Position numbers and translations under genes: made by a program. A DNA stretch of 64,000 nucleotides from Ignavibacteriota bacterium (GTDB lineage: Bacteria > Bacteroidota > Ignavibacteria > UBA10030 > UBA6906). The notes under the pieces are model-generated. The model worked only from the letters and a program-made list of their open reading frames with translations. It had not been told where the DNA came from and made no database searches. How positions within the stretch are numbered: position 1 is the stretch's first letter; the number at the start of each line of letters is the position of its first letter. The stretch is from NCBI GenBank assembly GCA_016707525.1, contig JADJHP010000001.1, positions 186,001 through 250,000 of the forward strand, written 5' to 3'. Positions 6,903-16,057 of this stretch are shown in pieces.

Positions 6903-9740
6903 TTACTTCGCTTCCAGCCAGTTCGGCCCGAACCCCGCATCCACTTTCACCGGCACGGCGAGAGGCATCGCGTTCGCCATGATCTCCGGGACCAGCTTCT
7001 TCATCGCCGCGGTTTCCTGTTCGGGGACCTCACAGATCAGTTCATCATGGACCTGCAGGAGCAGCCTCGTCGCATGCCTGCCTGCGACAAGTGCGGCATG
7101 CAGGTTGACCATGGCGATCTTGATCATGTCCGCCGCGGTCCCCTGGATCGGCATGTTGATCGCCTGCCGTTCCGCATTCCCCCTGATGTTCTGATTCCTG
7201 CTCGTGATCTCGGGGAGATACCGCCTGCGTCCGTGCAGTGTCTGCACGAATCCGCGCGACCGCGCCTGTTCCAGGGTGTCCTGAATGTACTGCTTCACCC
7301 CGGGGAAGCGGTCGAAGTACCGCGCAATGATCTCCTTCGCTTCGGTCTGCGTGATGCCGAGGCGGTTCGCGAGCCCGAACGGCCCGATGCCGTACATGAT
7401 CCCGAAATTCACTTCCTTCGCCTTGCGCCGCATGTCGCGCGAGACATCCTTCGGCGCGACCCCGAACACGCGCGCCGCAGTCGTCGCATGGATGTCCTCG
7501 TCGTTGATGAAGGCCTCACGCAGGCCGGGGTCCCCCGAGATGTGCGCCATCACACGCAGTTCGATCTGTGAGTAGTCGGCAGCAAGGATGTTCCATCCTT
7601 CGTCGCGCGGGATGAATGCACGACGGATCTCCCTGCCCAGGTCGGTGCGCACAGGAATGTTCTGCAAATTGGGGTCGCTGGAGGAAAGGCGCCCCGTGGC
7701 CGCGACCGCCTGGTTGAACGATGTGTGCAGGCGCCCGGTGCGCGGGTGCAGCAGGGCAGGGAGCGCATCCACATACGTCGATTTGAGTTTGGTCAGCTGC
7801 CGGTATTCGAGCAACGCATCGATGATCGGGTGCTGCCCCTGGAGGCCTTCGAGCACACTCACATCGGTCGAGTACCCGGTCTTGGTCTTCTTGACGGCAG
7901 GCAGTCTGAGTTGCTGGAACAGTATCTCGCCGAGTTGCTGTGTGGAGTTGATGTTGAACGGTGCACCGGCATGGCCGTGGATCGTGGCAACAAGCGCGGT
8001 GACCAGTTTCTCGATCTCCGTGCTCATCGTGGCGAGGTGCTCCACGTTCAACCGGACCCCTTCGAATTCCATCGAAGCAAGCACCGCGATCAGGGGGAAC
8101 TCGATCGACGTGGCAAGCGTGATGAGTTCTTCCTGCTTCAACCGGGGCTCCTGCGCCTCGCACAGCCGTAGCGTGAAGTCGGCATCCTCCGCCGCGTACT
8201 CCGCGACCTGCGCAACCGGTACTTCCGTGATCGGGACGCGATTCTTGCCCGTGCCGGTGAGATCATCGAAGGATACCATCCGATAGTGGAACGTTTCGAG
8301 GGCCAGACTGTCGAGGGAGTGCTGCCCGTCGGCACGCAGCAGATAGCCGGCGACCATGGTATCGAATGCCGGGGGATGCATGACGATCCCGTGATTCCTC
8401 ATCACCAGCATATCGTATTTGGCGTTCTGCCCGATGATCTTCTTCCGGGGGTCTTCGAGGATGGGCTTGAGTGCGGTGATCACGTCGCCCAGGGGAAGTC
8501 CCGGGCCCGGGGACGCCGGGGCATCGGTATGTTGCGATGCGCCGAACAGGTCCGTGGGTGTGGCGGCCGTGGCCGCCTGGAGGACCGGAACATACCATGC
8601 CTCGCGTGGTTCAACGCAGAACGAGCATCCGACGAGCGCCGCTTGCATCGCGTCCGTCGATGTCGTTTCGGTATCGAAGGCGAACGATGAGGCCTTTTTC
8701 AATCGGGTGCAGAGGCTTTTGAGTGCTGCCGGGGTCGTGACACAGTGGTAGGTATGCTGGTCTTCACTGATCGTGGTGACCGGCGTCTGGTCCTCACTTG
8801 CCGCAGGTGCGGAAGGCGCGTCGGCAGCAATGCGCGCGGGAGTATCCTCCTCCGGCTTCGCACCCTTGCCCCCGATCCTGCCGAGCAGGGCCTTGAATTC
8901 AAGCTGCGTGAAGATCGCGCGCAAGCGGTCGGCGTCGGGCTGCTGAGCGCGCAGGTCATGCACACCGAGGGCGATCGGTACGGCCGTGTCGATGGTCACC
9001 AGCGTCTTGGAAAGGAACGCGGTCGCTTTGTGGGCGATCAACTTCTCGCGCACGCCTTTCTGGGGTACTTCCTGGACGTGCTCGTAGAGGTTCTCCAGCG
9101 AATGCCATTGTTGGATCAGCGGGATCGCGGTCTTCTCCCCGATGCCCTTCACGCCCGGCACGTTGTCCGAGGCGTCACCCGTGAGTGCGAGCACATCGAT
9201 GACCTGTCCGGGGGCCACACCGAATTTCGCCCGTACCCCTTCGGCCTGGACCACTTCAAGTTCCGTCGCGACCTTCGAAGGGCGGAGCATGGTGATCTTC
9301 GATGAGATCAGCTGCATCATATCCTTGTCGGCGGTGACGATATACGTCTCTATCCCTTCCCGTTCCGCTGCGCGGGCGAGAGTGCCGATGATGTCGTCCG
9401 CCTCGAATCCCGGGAGTTCGAGAAGGGGGGCCTGGAGCGCCCGCACGATGTCCTTGATCCACCCGAGCTGGGGGACCATGTCTTCGGGCATCGCATCGCG
9501 TGTCGCCTTGTACTCGGGAAAGAGTTCGTGCCGGAAAGTCGGTTCCTTGGTGTCGAAGACCACGGCCACATGGTCCGGCCGTTCATCGTCGAGGATCTTC
9601 ATGAGCGTGCTGGCGAAACCGTATGCGGCGCTGGTGTTCTCACCGTTACTGTTGCGCAGCGGCCGGCCGGCGAAGGAATAGTAGGCACGGTAGACGAGCC
9701 CCATCCCGTCGAGCAGGAAGAGGCGTTCGGTCTGCTTCAT
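6903..9740 (-). CDS. polA: DNA polymerase I
   Basis: Repair and Okazaki-fragment polymerase of 945 residues with all three domains. The N-terminal 5'-nuclease has LLDGMGLVYRAYY and EADDIIGTLAR. The proofreading exonuclease keeps its acidic motifs (FDTETTSTD, NAKYD, YAAEDADFT), so 3'-5' activity is predicted intact. The polymerase domain has DYSQIELRVMAH, RRKAKEVNFGIMYG and LLQVHDELICEVP. It lies 18 bases after the MFS gene on the same strand, so the two are probably co-transcribed; no good ribosome site is visible before the ATG. Confidence 0.97.
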   Translation of the reverse strand: MKQTERLFLLDGMGLVYRAYYSFAGRPLRNSNGENTSAAYGFASTLMKILDDERPDHVAVVFDTKEPTFRHELFPEYKATRDAMPEDMVPQLGWIKDIVRALQAPLLELPGFEADDIIGTLARAAEREGIETYIVTADKDMMQLISSKITMLRPSKVATELEVVQAEGVRAKFGVAPGQVIDVLALTGDASDNVPGVKGIGEKTAIPLIQQWHSLENLYEHVQEVPQKGVREKLIAHKATAFLSKTLVTIDTAVPIALGVHDLRAQQPDADRLRAIFTQLEFKALLGRIGGKGAKPEEDTPARIAADAPSAPAASEDQTPVTTISEDQHTYHCVTTPAALKSLCTRLKKASSFAFDTETTSTDAMQAALVGCSFCVEPREAWYVPVLQAATAATPTDLFGASQHTDAPASPGPGLPLGDVITALKPILEDPRKKIIGQNAKYDMLVMRNHGIVMHPPAFDTMVAGYLLRADGQHSLDSLALETFHYRMVSFDDLTGTGKNRVPITEVPVAQVAEYAAEDADFTLRLCEAQEPRLKQEELITLATSIEFPLIAVLASMEFEGVRLNVEHLATMSTEIEKLVTALVATIHGHAGAPFNINSTQQLGEILFQQLRLPAVKKTKTGYSTDVSVLEGLQGQHPIIDALLEYRQLTKLKSTYVDALPALLHPRTGRLHTSFNQAVAATGRLSSSDPNLQNIPVRTDLGREIRRAFIPRDEGWNILAADYSQIELRVMAHISGDPGLREAFINDEDIHATTAARVFGVAPKDVSRDMRRKAKEVNFGIMYGIGPFGLANRLGITQTEAKEIIARYFDRFPGVKQYIQDTLEQARSRGFVQTLHGRRRYLPEITSRNQNIRGNAERQAINMPIQGTAADMIKIAMVNLHAALVAGRHATRLLLQVHDELICEVPEQETAAMKKLVPEIMANAMPLAVPVKVDAGFGPNWLEAK

Positions 9741-9758
9741 GGGTCCGTTGTTCCCTGG

Positions 9759-10994
9759 TTATTCGTTGGGTGACACTGCGTCCGGGATCTCCTCAGGTTG
9801 CGGTGCGTGCCGCTCCGGGTCCTGCAGGAAGTACCAGACCGCATAGCTTGTGAGGAGCAGAAGGATGCTGTTGGCGATGAACGGTGCCTGGATCCCGAAC
9901 GTGCCGGCGATGAGGCCGCCGATCGACGGCCCCAGCAGATTGCCGAAGATCGTCATGCTCGATGCGATGGCCATCATCCCGCCCTGTCGCTCCGGTGGCG
10001 CCCAGACGCTGGTGAGCGCGTAGAGCGATGGCAGGATCGCACCGCGGGCGAATCCGAGGAACGCGCGGAGTGCTGCAAGCTGCACGAGGGACGAGACGAG
10101 GAGATGCCCGACGTACACCGACCCGATGACCCCGAACGCGATGGTCAGATTCTTCCGGTACCCCTGACGGTCCGTGCGCCGCCCCCACCACGGAGCCGAG
10201 ATCACCATGAAGAGCCCCGAAATGGAGAAGACGCTCCCTGCGATCGTTGAGATGTACTGGGAATCGCTCTGGAAGCTCTCCACGAACAGTGCGAAGATGG
10301 GCTCCACCATCAGTACCGACATCTGCGCGACGACCAGCGTCAAGGCGATCACGCGCAATCGCCGGTCATGCCACATCAGGCGGAGGTTGTCCCTGACCGT
10401 GTACGTGCGCGCCTCGGGGTGGACCTTATGCAATTCGGTGACGAGGAGGATGACGACGATGCCCGAGAGGGCGCACATGCCTGCTGTCACGAAGAAGATG
10501 GCGCGGTAGCCGATGAGGTCGGCGAGAAGGCCTCCGACGAACGGGCCGAGCACCATGCCGCCCGCGGTCGATGACTGCATGAATCCCATCGCATAGCCCA
10601 TGCGTTCGCGTGGCGTGTTGGCCGAAACGAGCGCGAGGGAGGAGGCGATGAACCCGCTGATCGCTCCCTGCACGATGCGGAACGCCAGGAGTTGATAGAC
10701 ATCCTGGGAGAACCCGATGAGCAATTGGGAAAGCGCAAGGCCGAAAATTGCGCGCACGACCATCGGCTTGCGTCCGTACCGGTCACCGAGCGCACCCCAG
10801 AGCGGTGTTGTAAGAAGGGAGAGGACGAAGGGGCCTGAAAACACCAATCCGCTCCAGCGGGCAAGGTCGTCAGGATCCGTGACGCCGAGATGGCGGATGT
10901 AGAAGGGAAGGAAGGGGACGACGAGATTCATCCCCACCATTGCCAGGAATTGCGTTCCCCACAGAGTGTACAGGTTCTTGCGCCACGGTTCCAT
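9759..10994 (-). CDS. MFS transporter, probable multidrug exporter
   Basis: 411-residue major facilitator with 12 predicted membrane helices. The signature between helices 2 and 3 is clear (GALGDRYGRKPMV), and a second copy lies in the other half (GRRTDRQGYRKN). The overall pattern resembles MdtG/TetA-type drug:proton antiporters; the substrate is unknown. The -7 element proposed for its promoter ends only 6 bases before the ATG, so the mRNA may be leaderless. It is the likely first gene of an operon with polA. Confidence 0.85.
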   Translation of the reverse strand: MEPWRKNLYTLWGTQFLAMVGMNLVVPFLPFYIRHLGVTDPDDLARWSGLVFSGPFVLSLLTTPLWGALGDRYGRKPMVVRAIFGLALSQLLIGFSQDVYQLLAFRIVQGAISGFIASSLALVSANTPRERMGYAMGFMQSSTAGGMVLGPFVGGLLADLIGYRAIFFVTAGMCALSGIVVILLVTELHKVHPEARTYTVRDNLRLMWHDRRLRVIALTLVVAQMSVLMVEPIFALFVESFQSDSQYISTIAGSVFSISGLFMVISAPWWGRRTDRQGYRKNLTIAFGVIGSVYVGHLLVSSLVQLAALRAFLGFARGAILPSLYALTSVWAPPERQGGMMAIASSMTIFGNLLGPSIGGLIAGTFGIQAPFIANSILLLLTSYAVWYFLQDPERHAPQPEEIPDAVSPNE

Positions 10995-11000
10995 ATCTTA

Positions 11001-11032
11001 CAAATATACCGAAATGGCCGGGGAGACGCAAA
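11001..11032 (-). promoter_or_regulatory. candidate promoter for MFS-polA (TTTG-N20-TATATTTG)
   Basis: On the minus strand, TTTG, 20 bases, then TATATTTG. This is an exact match to the Bacteroidota -33/-7 pattern. The ATG of the MFS gene follows 6 bases later, so transcription would start at or next to the start codon. Confidence 0.65.
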
Positions 11033-11084
11033 GACACGCCGGGACGGCGATCGGCCGCCCCGGCGTGACAGTGAACATGCATTC

Positions 11085-11564
11085 TTATTTCAGCAGGGTC
11101 ATTCTCTTCACTGCGGAGAACACACCCGCTTCAAGCCGGTAGAAGTACATTCCCGAAGGCAATCCCGCAGCATTGAAATCCACCCGGTATTCTCCTGCTG
11201 CGAACTGCCCGTTGGCCAGCGAAGCCACCTGCTGGCCGAGACTGTTGAAGACCAGGAGGCGGACGGTTTGCGCTTCCGGCAACGCGAACACGATCTGCGT
11301 CGACGGATTGAACGGATTCGGATAGTTCTGTGTGAGTCCGTACGTTGACGGGATCGCGCTTCCCGCTTCGCTGACGCCTGTCAGCGAACTGAAGGGGACC
11401 ACCGTGCCATTGGCAAGCGCAGCATACAGGCCAAATGCAGCTCCGTTCTTGTTCGCAGCGGGTGCCAGGAACCCTGAAGCAAAGACCGTAGCGGTGCCGT
11501 TCGCCAGGCCCGAAAGATTCGCCGTGAATGAAGCGACCGTGACGGCGCCTGAACTGTCCTTCAC
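11085..11564 (-). CDS. C-terminal piece of the broken DUF4397 protein, with T9SS sorting domain
   Basis: Last in-frame section (159 residues) of the secreted DUF4397-repeat protein that begins at 13487. It finishes one DUF4397-like repeat, then has the T9SS-type C-terminal domain with GLTQNYPNPFNPSTQIVF and a final AVKRMTLLK. That domain directs export and anchoring by the Por secretion system. It is in the same frame as the N-terminal piece. The middle piece is in another frame because of a 2-base loss near 12314 and a 1-base loss near 11585, which together restore the frame. It has no start signal of its own and should be read as part of one gene. Confidence 0.75.
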   Translation of the reverse strand: MKDSSGAVTVASFTANLSGLANGTATVFASGFLAPAANKNGAAFGLYAALANGTVVPFSSLTGVSEAGSAIPSTYGLTQNYPNPFNPSTQIVFALPEAQTVRLLVFNSLGQQVASLANGQFAAGEYRVDFNAAGLPSGMYFYRLEAGVFSAVKRMTLLK

Positions 11565-12472
11565 ATCAAGGGTGTAGCTTGCCGCGGAACCGTCAGATAG
11601 CCGGTGATATCTCCGTATCCAGCATTGTTGACGAGATTGCCGACTCCCCGTGCGTCGACGTCGACAAACGGTGCGTCGGTGGCACCGTGCACGACGAAGA
11701 ACTGCACGTTACCGGTGCTGGTGCTGGACTCTCGTGCTCCCGCCTTGACGAGCAGCGTGAACGCACGGCTTCTTCCGTTGGGGTTGGCCGCGAAGCCTGC
11801 GGGGTTCAGAACGCCATTCGCAAGGGCAACATATTTCTCACCTTCGGCAAGCGCAACATTGAAGCTGGTGAGCGTATCGGCGAACGACGTGCTGGTCCCG
11901 GGTGCAACACCGATGTTCAGGTTCAGCCGTGCCGGCACGTCGATGAACGGCGTGGCCGTGCGGAAGGCGAAGTTGTCAAGGAGTTTCTGTCCGTTCACAT
12001 AGATGTCCACGGAAGCCGCACCGGGGTCGGCTGCGTTGTGGATCACCTGCAAGCGGGCAGTGGTCGCCGGTAGTTCGACCACGGTCCCGTTGGCGAGGGC
12101 TGCGAAGAGACCAAAGAGCTTGCCGGTCTTGTTCGTAAGCGGATTCAGGAAGCCTGATGCAAAGACCGTGGCTGTTCCGTTCGCCAGACCCGAAAGGTTT
12201 GCAGTGAAGGATGCGACCGTGACGGCGCCTGAACTGTCCTTCACATCAAGGGTGTAGCTTGCCGCCGGAACCGTCAGATAGCCGGTGATGTCTCCGTATC
12301 CAGCATTGTTGACGATTGCCGACTCCCCGGGCGTCGACATCAACGAACGGTGCGTCGGTGGCACCGTGCACGACGAAGAACTGCACGTTACCGGTGGAAG
12401 AAGATGTTTCGCGTGCCCCGGCCTTGGTGAAGAGCGTGAATGCACGATTCTTGCCGTTCGGATTGGAAGCAA
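11561..12472 (-). CDS. middle piece of the broken DUF4397 protein
   Basis: Out-of-frame middle section of the DUF4397-repeat gene. Real homology runs from about 12316 down to about 11585. It includes the repeat sequences NNAGYGDITGYLTVP, TARLQVIHNAADPG and FFVVHGATDAPFVDVDARG. The first ~50 residues of the open frame (above about 12316) are antiregister translation of the neighbouring repeat. The last six residues follow the second indel and are spurious. Near-identity to the adjacent 681-bp copy shows exactly where bases are missing. Confidence 0.65.
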   Translation of the reverse strand: MLPIRTARIVHSRSSPRPGHAKHLLPPVTCSSSSCTVPPTHRSLMSTPGESAIVNNAGYGDITGYLTVPAASYTLDVKDSSGAVTVASFTANLSGLANGTATVFASGFLNPLTNKTGKLFGLFAALANGTVVELPATTARLQVIHNAADPGAASVDIYVNGQKLLDNFAFRTATPFIDVPARLNLNIGVAPGTSTSFADTLTSFNVALAEGEKYVALANGVLNPAGFAANPNGRSRAFTLLVKAGARESSTSTGNVQFFVVHGATDAPFVDVDARGVGNLVNNAGYGDITGYLTVPRQATPLM

Positions 12473-12919
12473 AGCCTGCGGGGTTCAGAACGCCATTCGC
12501 AAGGGCAACATATTTCTCACCTTCGGCAAGCGCAACATTGAAGCTGGTGAGCGTATCGGCGAACGATGTGCTGGTCCCCGGCGCCACGCCGATGTTCATA
12601 TTCAGCCGTGCCGGCACGTCGATGAACGGCGTGGCCGTGCGGAAGGCGAAGTTGTCCAGAAGCTTCTGGCCGTTAAGGTAGATGTCGACCTCGGCCGCGG
12701 CCGGATCTGCGGCATTGTGGATCACCTGCAGGCGTGCGGTGGTTGCCGGCAGTTCAATAACGGTGCCGTTGGGCAGCGCGGCGAAGAGGCCGAAGAGCGC
12801 GCCGTTCTTGTTGGCCAGCGGCGACAGGAAACCGGAGGCGAACACGACGGCGGCACCATTGGCCAGCCCGGAAAGATCCGCAGTGAATGAAGCGACCGTC
12901 ACAGTGCCTGAAGCGTCTT
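11561..12919 (-). repeat. two tandem copies of a 681-bp coding repeat
   Basis: Copy A is 11561-12240 and copy B is 12241-12919, aligned from the shared TCACATCAAG anchor. The unit should be 681 bp (227 codons). Copy A is one base short near 11585 (GCCGCGGAA against GCCGCCGGAA). Copy B is two bases short near 12314 (GACGATTGCC against GACGAGATTGCC). Further, more diverged copies flank them. Confidence 0.85.
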
Positions 12920-13487
12920 TGATGTCCAGCGTGTAGGCCGATGGCGGTACTGTAAGGTAACCCGTGATGTCGCCGTATGCTGCGTCATCCACGAGTGTGC
13001 CACCGCCACGCGCGACGACGTCAACACGGGGCGCGTCGGTGGCGCCGTGGGCAACCGCGAGGCTGACGGAGCCTCCATGCCCCGCTTCGATCGCACCGCT
13101 CTTGACAAGCAGCGTGAATCCGGTGGGCTTGTTGTCAGGGTTCTCTGCGAATTGCGGTGGTGCCAGCACACCCGAGGCAATGATCAGGTACTTCTGATCA
13201 TGGGCCAGGGTGTAGGTGAAACTTGCGATCGTGTCGGAAGCACCAGTGCTGTTCCAGGGCGCTATGCCGATGGTGACAGGGGTACCGGCTGGCACCGTGA
13301 GGAACGGGCTTGCCGCACGGAACGCGAAATTGTCAAGCGCCTTGGTGCCATTCACATAGATATCGACAGAATCTGCAGCGGGGTCAGCCGCATTGTGGAT
13401 CACCTGGATCCTTGCGGTTTGTGCCGAGGAGGTCGTCGTCATGGCCAGCATGACGAACGCCAGCAGAGAGAGGAATCTGTATCGCAT
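12246..13487 (-). CDS. N-terminal piece of secreted DUF4397-repeat protein (frameshifted)
   Basis: Begins with a clear signal peptide (MRYRFLSLLAFVMLAMTTTSSAQ is the region; cleavage expected after SAQ). It continues through DUF4397-type repeats of the form TARIQVIHNAADPAADSVDIYVNG. The ribosome site GAAGGAG is 7 bases before the ATG. Homology stops at DARGVGN near 12316, where two bases are missing relative to the next copy. Repaired, the whole gene (11085-13487) would encode about 800 residues: signal peptide, DUF4397 repeats and a T9SS domain. DUF4397 is a beta-rich surface domain of unknown role. The frameshifts may be assembly errors in near-identical repeats or a real decayed gene. Confidence 0.8.
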   Translation of the reverse strand: MRYRFLSLLAFVMLAMTTTSSAQTARIQVIHNAADPAADSVDIYVNGTKALDNFAFRAASPFLTVPAGTPVTIGIAPWNSTGASDTIASFTYTLAHDQKYLIIASGVLAPPQFAENPDNKPTGFTLLVKSGAIEAGHGGSVSLAVAHGATDAPRVDVVARGGGTLVDDAAYGDITGYLTVPPSAYTLDIKDASGTVTVASFTADLSGLANGAAVVFASGFLSPLANKNGALFGLFAALPNGTVIELPATTARLQVIHNAADPAAAEVDIYLNGQKLLDNFAFRTATPFIDVPARLNMNIGVAPGTSTSFADTLTSFNVALAEGEKYVALANGVLNPAGFASNPNGKNRAFTLFTKAGARETSSSTGNVQFFVVHGATDAPFVDVDARGVGNRQQCWIRRHHRLSDGSGGKLHP

Positions 13488-13745
13488 CGTGCGCTCCTTC
13501 CAACAGTGTTGATGGTTTTGAAAACACTTTGATTTGCACCACGCATAGGTAACATGTATGTTATGGGCGATAGTTCCGTTATAGACGATTACACATTCAA
13601 TGTACGTATAAAAGTATACAGTGAAATAGTTTATCTGCTATGCACATTTTGTCGTTCTGGAGTCTGAGCTGGAATTATCGGCGCGGAGCTCGGAGAATCG
13701 GATTTCGGGTGGCATGTGGAAGGGGTGAACAGCCTCTGTGAACCC
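13488..13745. other. AT-richer divergent intergenic region with small palindromes
   Basis: Non-coding stretch between the DUF4397 gene (minus) and nikR (plus), clearly richer in A and T than its surroundings. It holds a perfect inverted repeat TAACAT-GT-ATGTTA (13550-13563), another GTATA-AAAG-TATAC (13606-13619), and two direct GTGAAC repeats 13 bases apart (13725 and 13738) just before the nikR promoter. These are candidate operator sites; which regulator uses them is not shown by the sequence. Confidence 0.45.
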
Positions 13746-13776
13746 TTGCATTATTCCCTAGAGCGTGTTACATTTC
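13746..13776 (+). promoter_or_regulatory. candidate promoter for the nikR operon (TTG-N20-TACATTTC)
   Basis: TTG at 13746-13748, a 20-base spacer and TACATTTC at 13769-13776, followed 16 bases later by the nikR ATG with AAGGTG just upstream. The GTGAAC direct repeats lie immediately before it. Confidence 0.55.
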
Positions 13777-13792
13777 TAAAAAAGGTGCTACC

Positions 13793-14212
13793 ATGACACG
13801 CCATGCTCTCGTCCGGTTCGGAGTTTCCATCGAACAGGACCTCATCACCAAATTCGATAGCTATATCGACCACGCGGGTTATGGAACGCGGTCGGAAGCC
13901 ATACGCGACCTTATCCGGGCCCGGCTTGTCGAGGAGGGCGTCCAGGATCCGAAAATAGCTGCCACCGGCGTGCTGTCACTCGTCTACGATCACCACCAGC
14001 GCGAGTTGGAGGACCACCTGACCGGGCTCCAGCACGATCATCACGAACTCATCATTGCGTCGACCCATGTGCATCTCGACCATCACAATTGCCTTGAGGT
14101 CATTCTGCTGAAAGGGAGTGCGGGGGAGATCCGCGACATCGGCGCTGCGCTCGCGAGTTTCAAAGGCGTTAAACATAGCAGCCTCAATCTCACCACGACG
14201 AAGGAGTTGTAG
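13793..14212 (+). CDS. nikR: nickel-responsive regulator NikR
   Basis: 139-residue metal-sensing repressor. The N-terminal ribbon-helix-helix domain (about 1-48, with GYGTRSEAIRDLIRARL) binds DNA. The C-terminal ACT-like domain binds nickel. All four square-planar nickel ligands of E. coli NikR (His76, His87, His89, Cys95) align with His81, His92, His94 and Cys100 here (LQHDHHE and THVHLDHHNC). It is the first gene of an operon running to 18548. By family precedent it represses its own operon when nickel is plentiful. The TonB receptor starts 3 bases after its stop. Confidence 0.93.
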   Translation: MTRHALVRFGVSIEQDLITKFDSYIDHAGYGTRSEAIRDLIRARLVEEGVQDPKIAATGVLSLVYDHHQRELEDHLTGLQHDHHELIIASTHVHLDHHNCLEVILLKGSAGEIRDIGAALASFKGVKHSSLNLTTTKEL

Positions 14213-14215
14213 GCC

Positions 14216-16057
14216 ATGACGGCGTATCACGGCGGTGGTGTGCTCGCGCTCCTTCTGGGTTGCCTTACGTCTGCTGCCCTTGCTGATTCCGGTGCGGATA
14301 CGGTGCGCACCTACACTCTTGACCCGGTGACCGTCACCGCCACGAATCTAGAGGCCCTCCGCAGCAGTGTCCCGAATGCGGTATCGGTCGTCTCCCGTGA
14401 TGATATCCGCCGCAGCGGCGAGACGTCGCTCCTCGCAGTCATCAATAAACTGGTCCCGGGACTCTTCCTGACCGAGCGTGGCGTCCTTGGGTACGGTGTC
14501 TCCAATGGGGCTGCCGGAGGGATATCGGTGCGTGGAACGGGTGGGAGCCCGAACACCGAAGTGCTTGTCCTCACCGACGGACGGCCACAGATGATGGGGC
14601 TGATGGGTCACCCCCTCCCGGACACCTACATGTCCGCCGGTGTCGAACGCGTTGAGGTCATCCGCGGCCCAGCGTCGATCATCCATGGCACGAATGCGAT
14701 GGGAGGCGTCATCAATATCATCACCCAGCGTATGCCTTCGGGGGGCGTGGGGGCCGACGTTGCTGCCTCGGTCGGTTCGTACGGAACAAGAAAGATCGAA
14801 GGAGGATTTGGATTCGGCGGAGATGACCTGGGCATCGCTCTCCGCGGGAGCCGGTACGAGACCAACGGGCATCGTCCGTACTCTTCCTTCGACATCAATG
14901 GAGGCTCGCTCAGGGGGCACTACCGTGTCTCGCAGGGGCTTACGCTCAGCGGTGATGCAAGCATATCCGGATTCAAAACATTTGACCCGGGAACGGCGGC
15001 CACGCCGCTGGTCGACAATTGGGTGGATATCACCCGGGGCAGCTCCGGCTTCGCATTGGAAAACCGGTCCGGCCGCCTCGCGGGAGCGGTGAAGGCCTAT
15101 CTCAATTTCGGGAGGCATGATATCTATGATGGCTTCCATTCCACCGACAACGGCGTTGGCGTGGTGGCCTATCAGGGCGTTACGTGGGATGGGGGAACGC
15201 AGGTCACCGGCGGGCTCGACTACAAACGCTATGGCGGTGAGGCCGGAAATCAGAAGACAAAGATCGAGTACGGAGAACATTTTGTGACCGAGTATGGGGT
15301 CTATGCGCTGGTCCAGCAGACCCTGTGGGACCGGCTCACGCTGAACGGCGGGCTGCGCGTCAACCATGGAAGCATGTACGGCAACGTGCTCATTCCCCAG
15401 GCCGGGATGGCATACCGGCTAGACGAGGCGACCACCCTGAAAGGGTCGGCAGGGCGAGGCTTCAGGAGTCCGACCATCAGGGAGATGTTCCTCTTCCCGG
15501 CGCCCAACCCATCGCTGGAACCGGAATCGATGTGGAACTATGAAGTGAGCATGCTGCGGTCCTTCGGCGCTCTCAGTTCGATCGAGCTCACTGCCTTCGT
15601 CTCCGAGGGGACTAATATGATCAGGACCGAAGGGCGATTCCCGAATCTCCGCCTCACGAATTCTGGGCGCTTCGTGCACAGGGGGATCGAGTTCGCAGGA
15701 TCGTGGACCCTTCCATGGAACCTCAGCATGGATGCGACGTATGGGTACCTGAGTCCGGGGGCGCAAACCATGGCAAGTCCGCGACACAAGGTGTTCGCGG
15801 AACTCCGATATGGAAACGGTCCATGGGTCGCCAATCTCTCGGCACAGTCTGTTGCGGGCCTGTATGGCGCCGACAATGCAACGAGAGCTCTGGCGGACTA
15901 CACACTCCTTGCTGCCCGGGTCACCTGTACCATCATGGACGGGATCGATCTCCACGTGGCGGGCGAGAACCTGGCAGGTGTATCCTATCAGACGATGTGG
16001 GACTATCCCATGCCCGGACGGACGGTGCAGGCGGGTGTCCGATGGGAGCTGCGCTGA
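14216..16057 (+). CDS. TonB-dependent outer-membrane receptor, probable nickel/nickel-chelate type
   Basis: 613-residue outer-membrane active transporter. It has an N-terminal signal peptide, a likely TonB box at about 36-43 (DPVTVTAT) and a plug domain with VERVEVIRGPASIIHGTNAMGGVINI. The C-terminal beta-barrel ends in aromatic/charged strands (VQAGVRWELR). AAGGAG lies 9 bases before the ATG. NikR-linked TonB receptors have been proposed for nickel uptake in other bacteria. That assignment here rests on its place between nikR and an ECF transporter, not on any residue specific for nickel. Confidence 0.88.
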   Translation: MTAYHGGGVLALLLGCLTSAALADSGADTVRTYTLDPVTVTATNLEALRSSVPNAVSVVSRDDIRRSGETSLLAVINKLVPGLFLTERGVLGYGVSNGAAGGISVRGTGGSPNTEVLVLTDGRPQMMGLMGHPLPDTYMSAGVERVEVIRGPASIIHGTNAMGGVINIITQRMPSGGVGADVAASVGSYGTRKIEGGFGFGGDDLGIALRGSRYETNGHRPYSSFDINGGSLRGHYRVSQGLTLSGDASISGFKTFDPGTAATPLVDNWVDITRGSSGFALENRSGRLAGAVKAYLNFGRHDIYDGFHSTDNGVGVVAYQGVTWDGGTQVTGGLDYKRYGGEAGNQKTKIEYGEHFVTEYGVYALVQQTLWDRLTLNGGLRVNHGSMYGNVLIPQAGMAYRLDEATTLKGSAGRGFRSPTIREMFLFPAPNPSLEPESMWNYEVSMLRSFGALSSIELTAFVSEGTNMIRTEGRFPNLRLTNSGRFVHRGIEFAGSWTLPWNLSMDATYGYLSPGAQTMASPRHKVFAELRYGNGPWVANLSAQSVAGLYGADNATRALADYTLLAARVTCTIMDGIDLHVAGENLAGVSYQTMWDYPMPGRTVQAGVRWELR

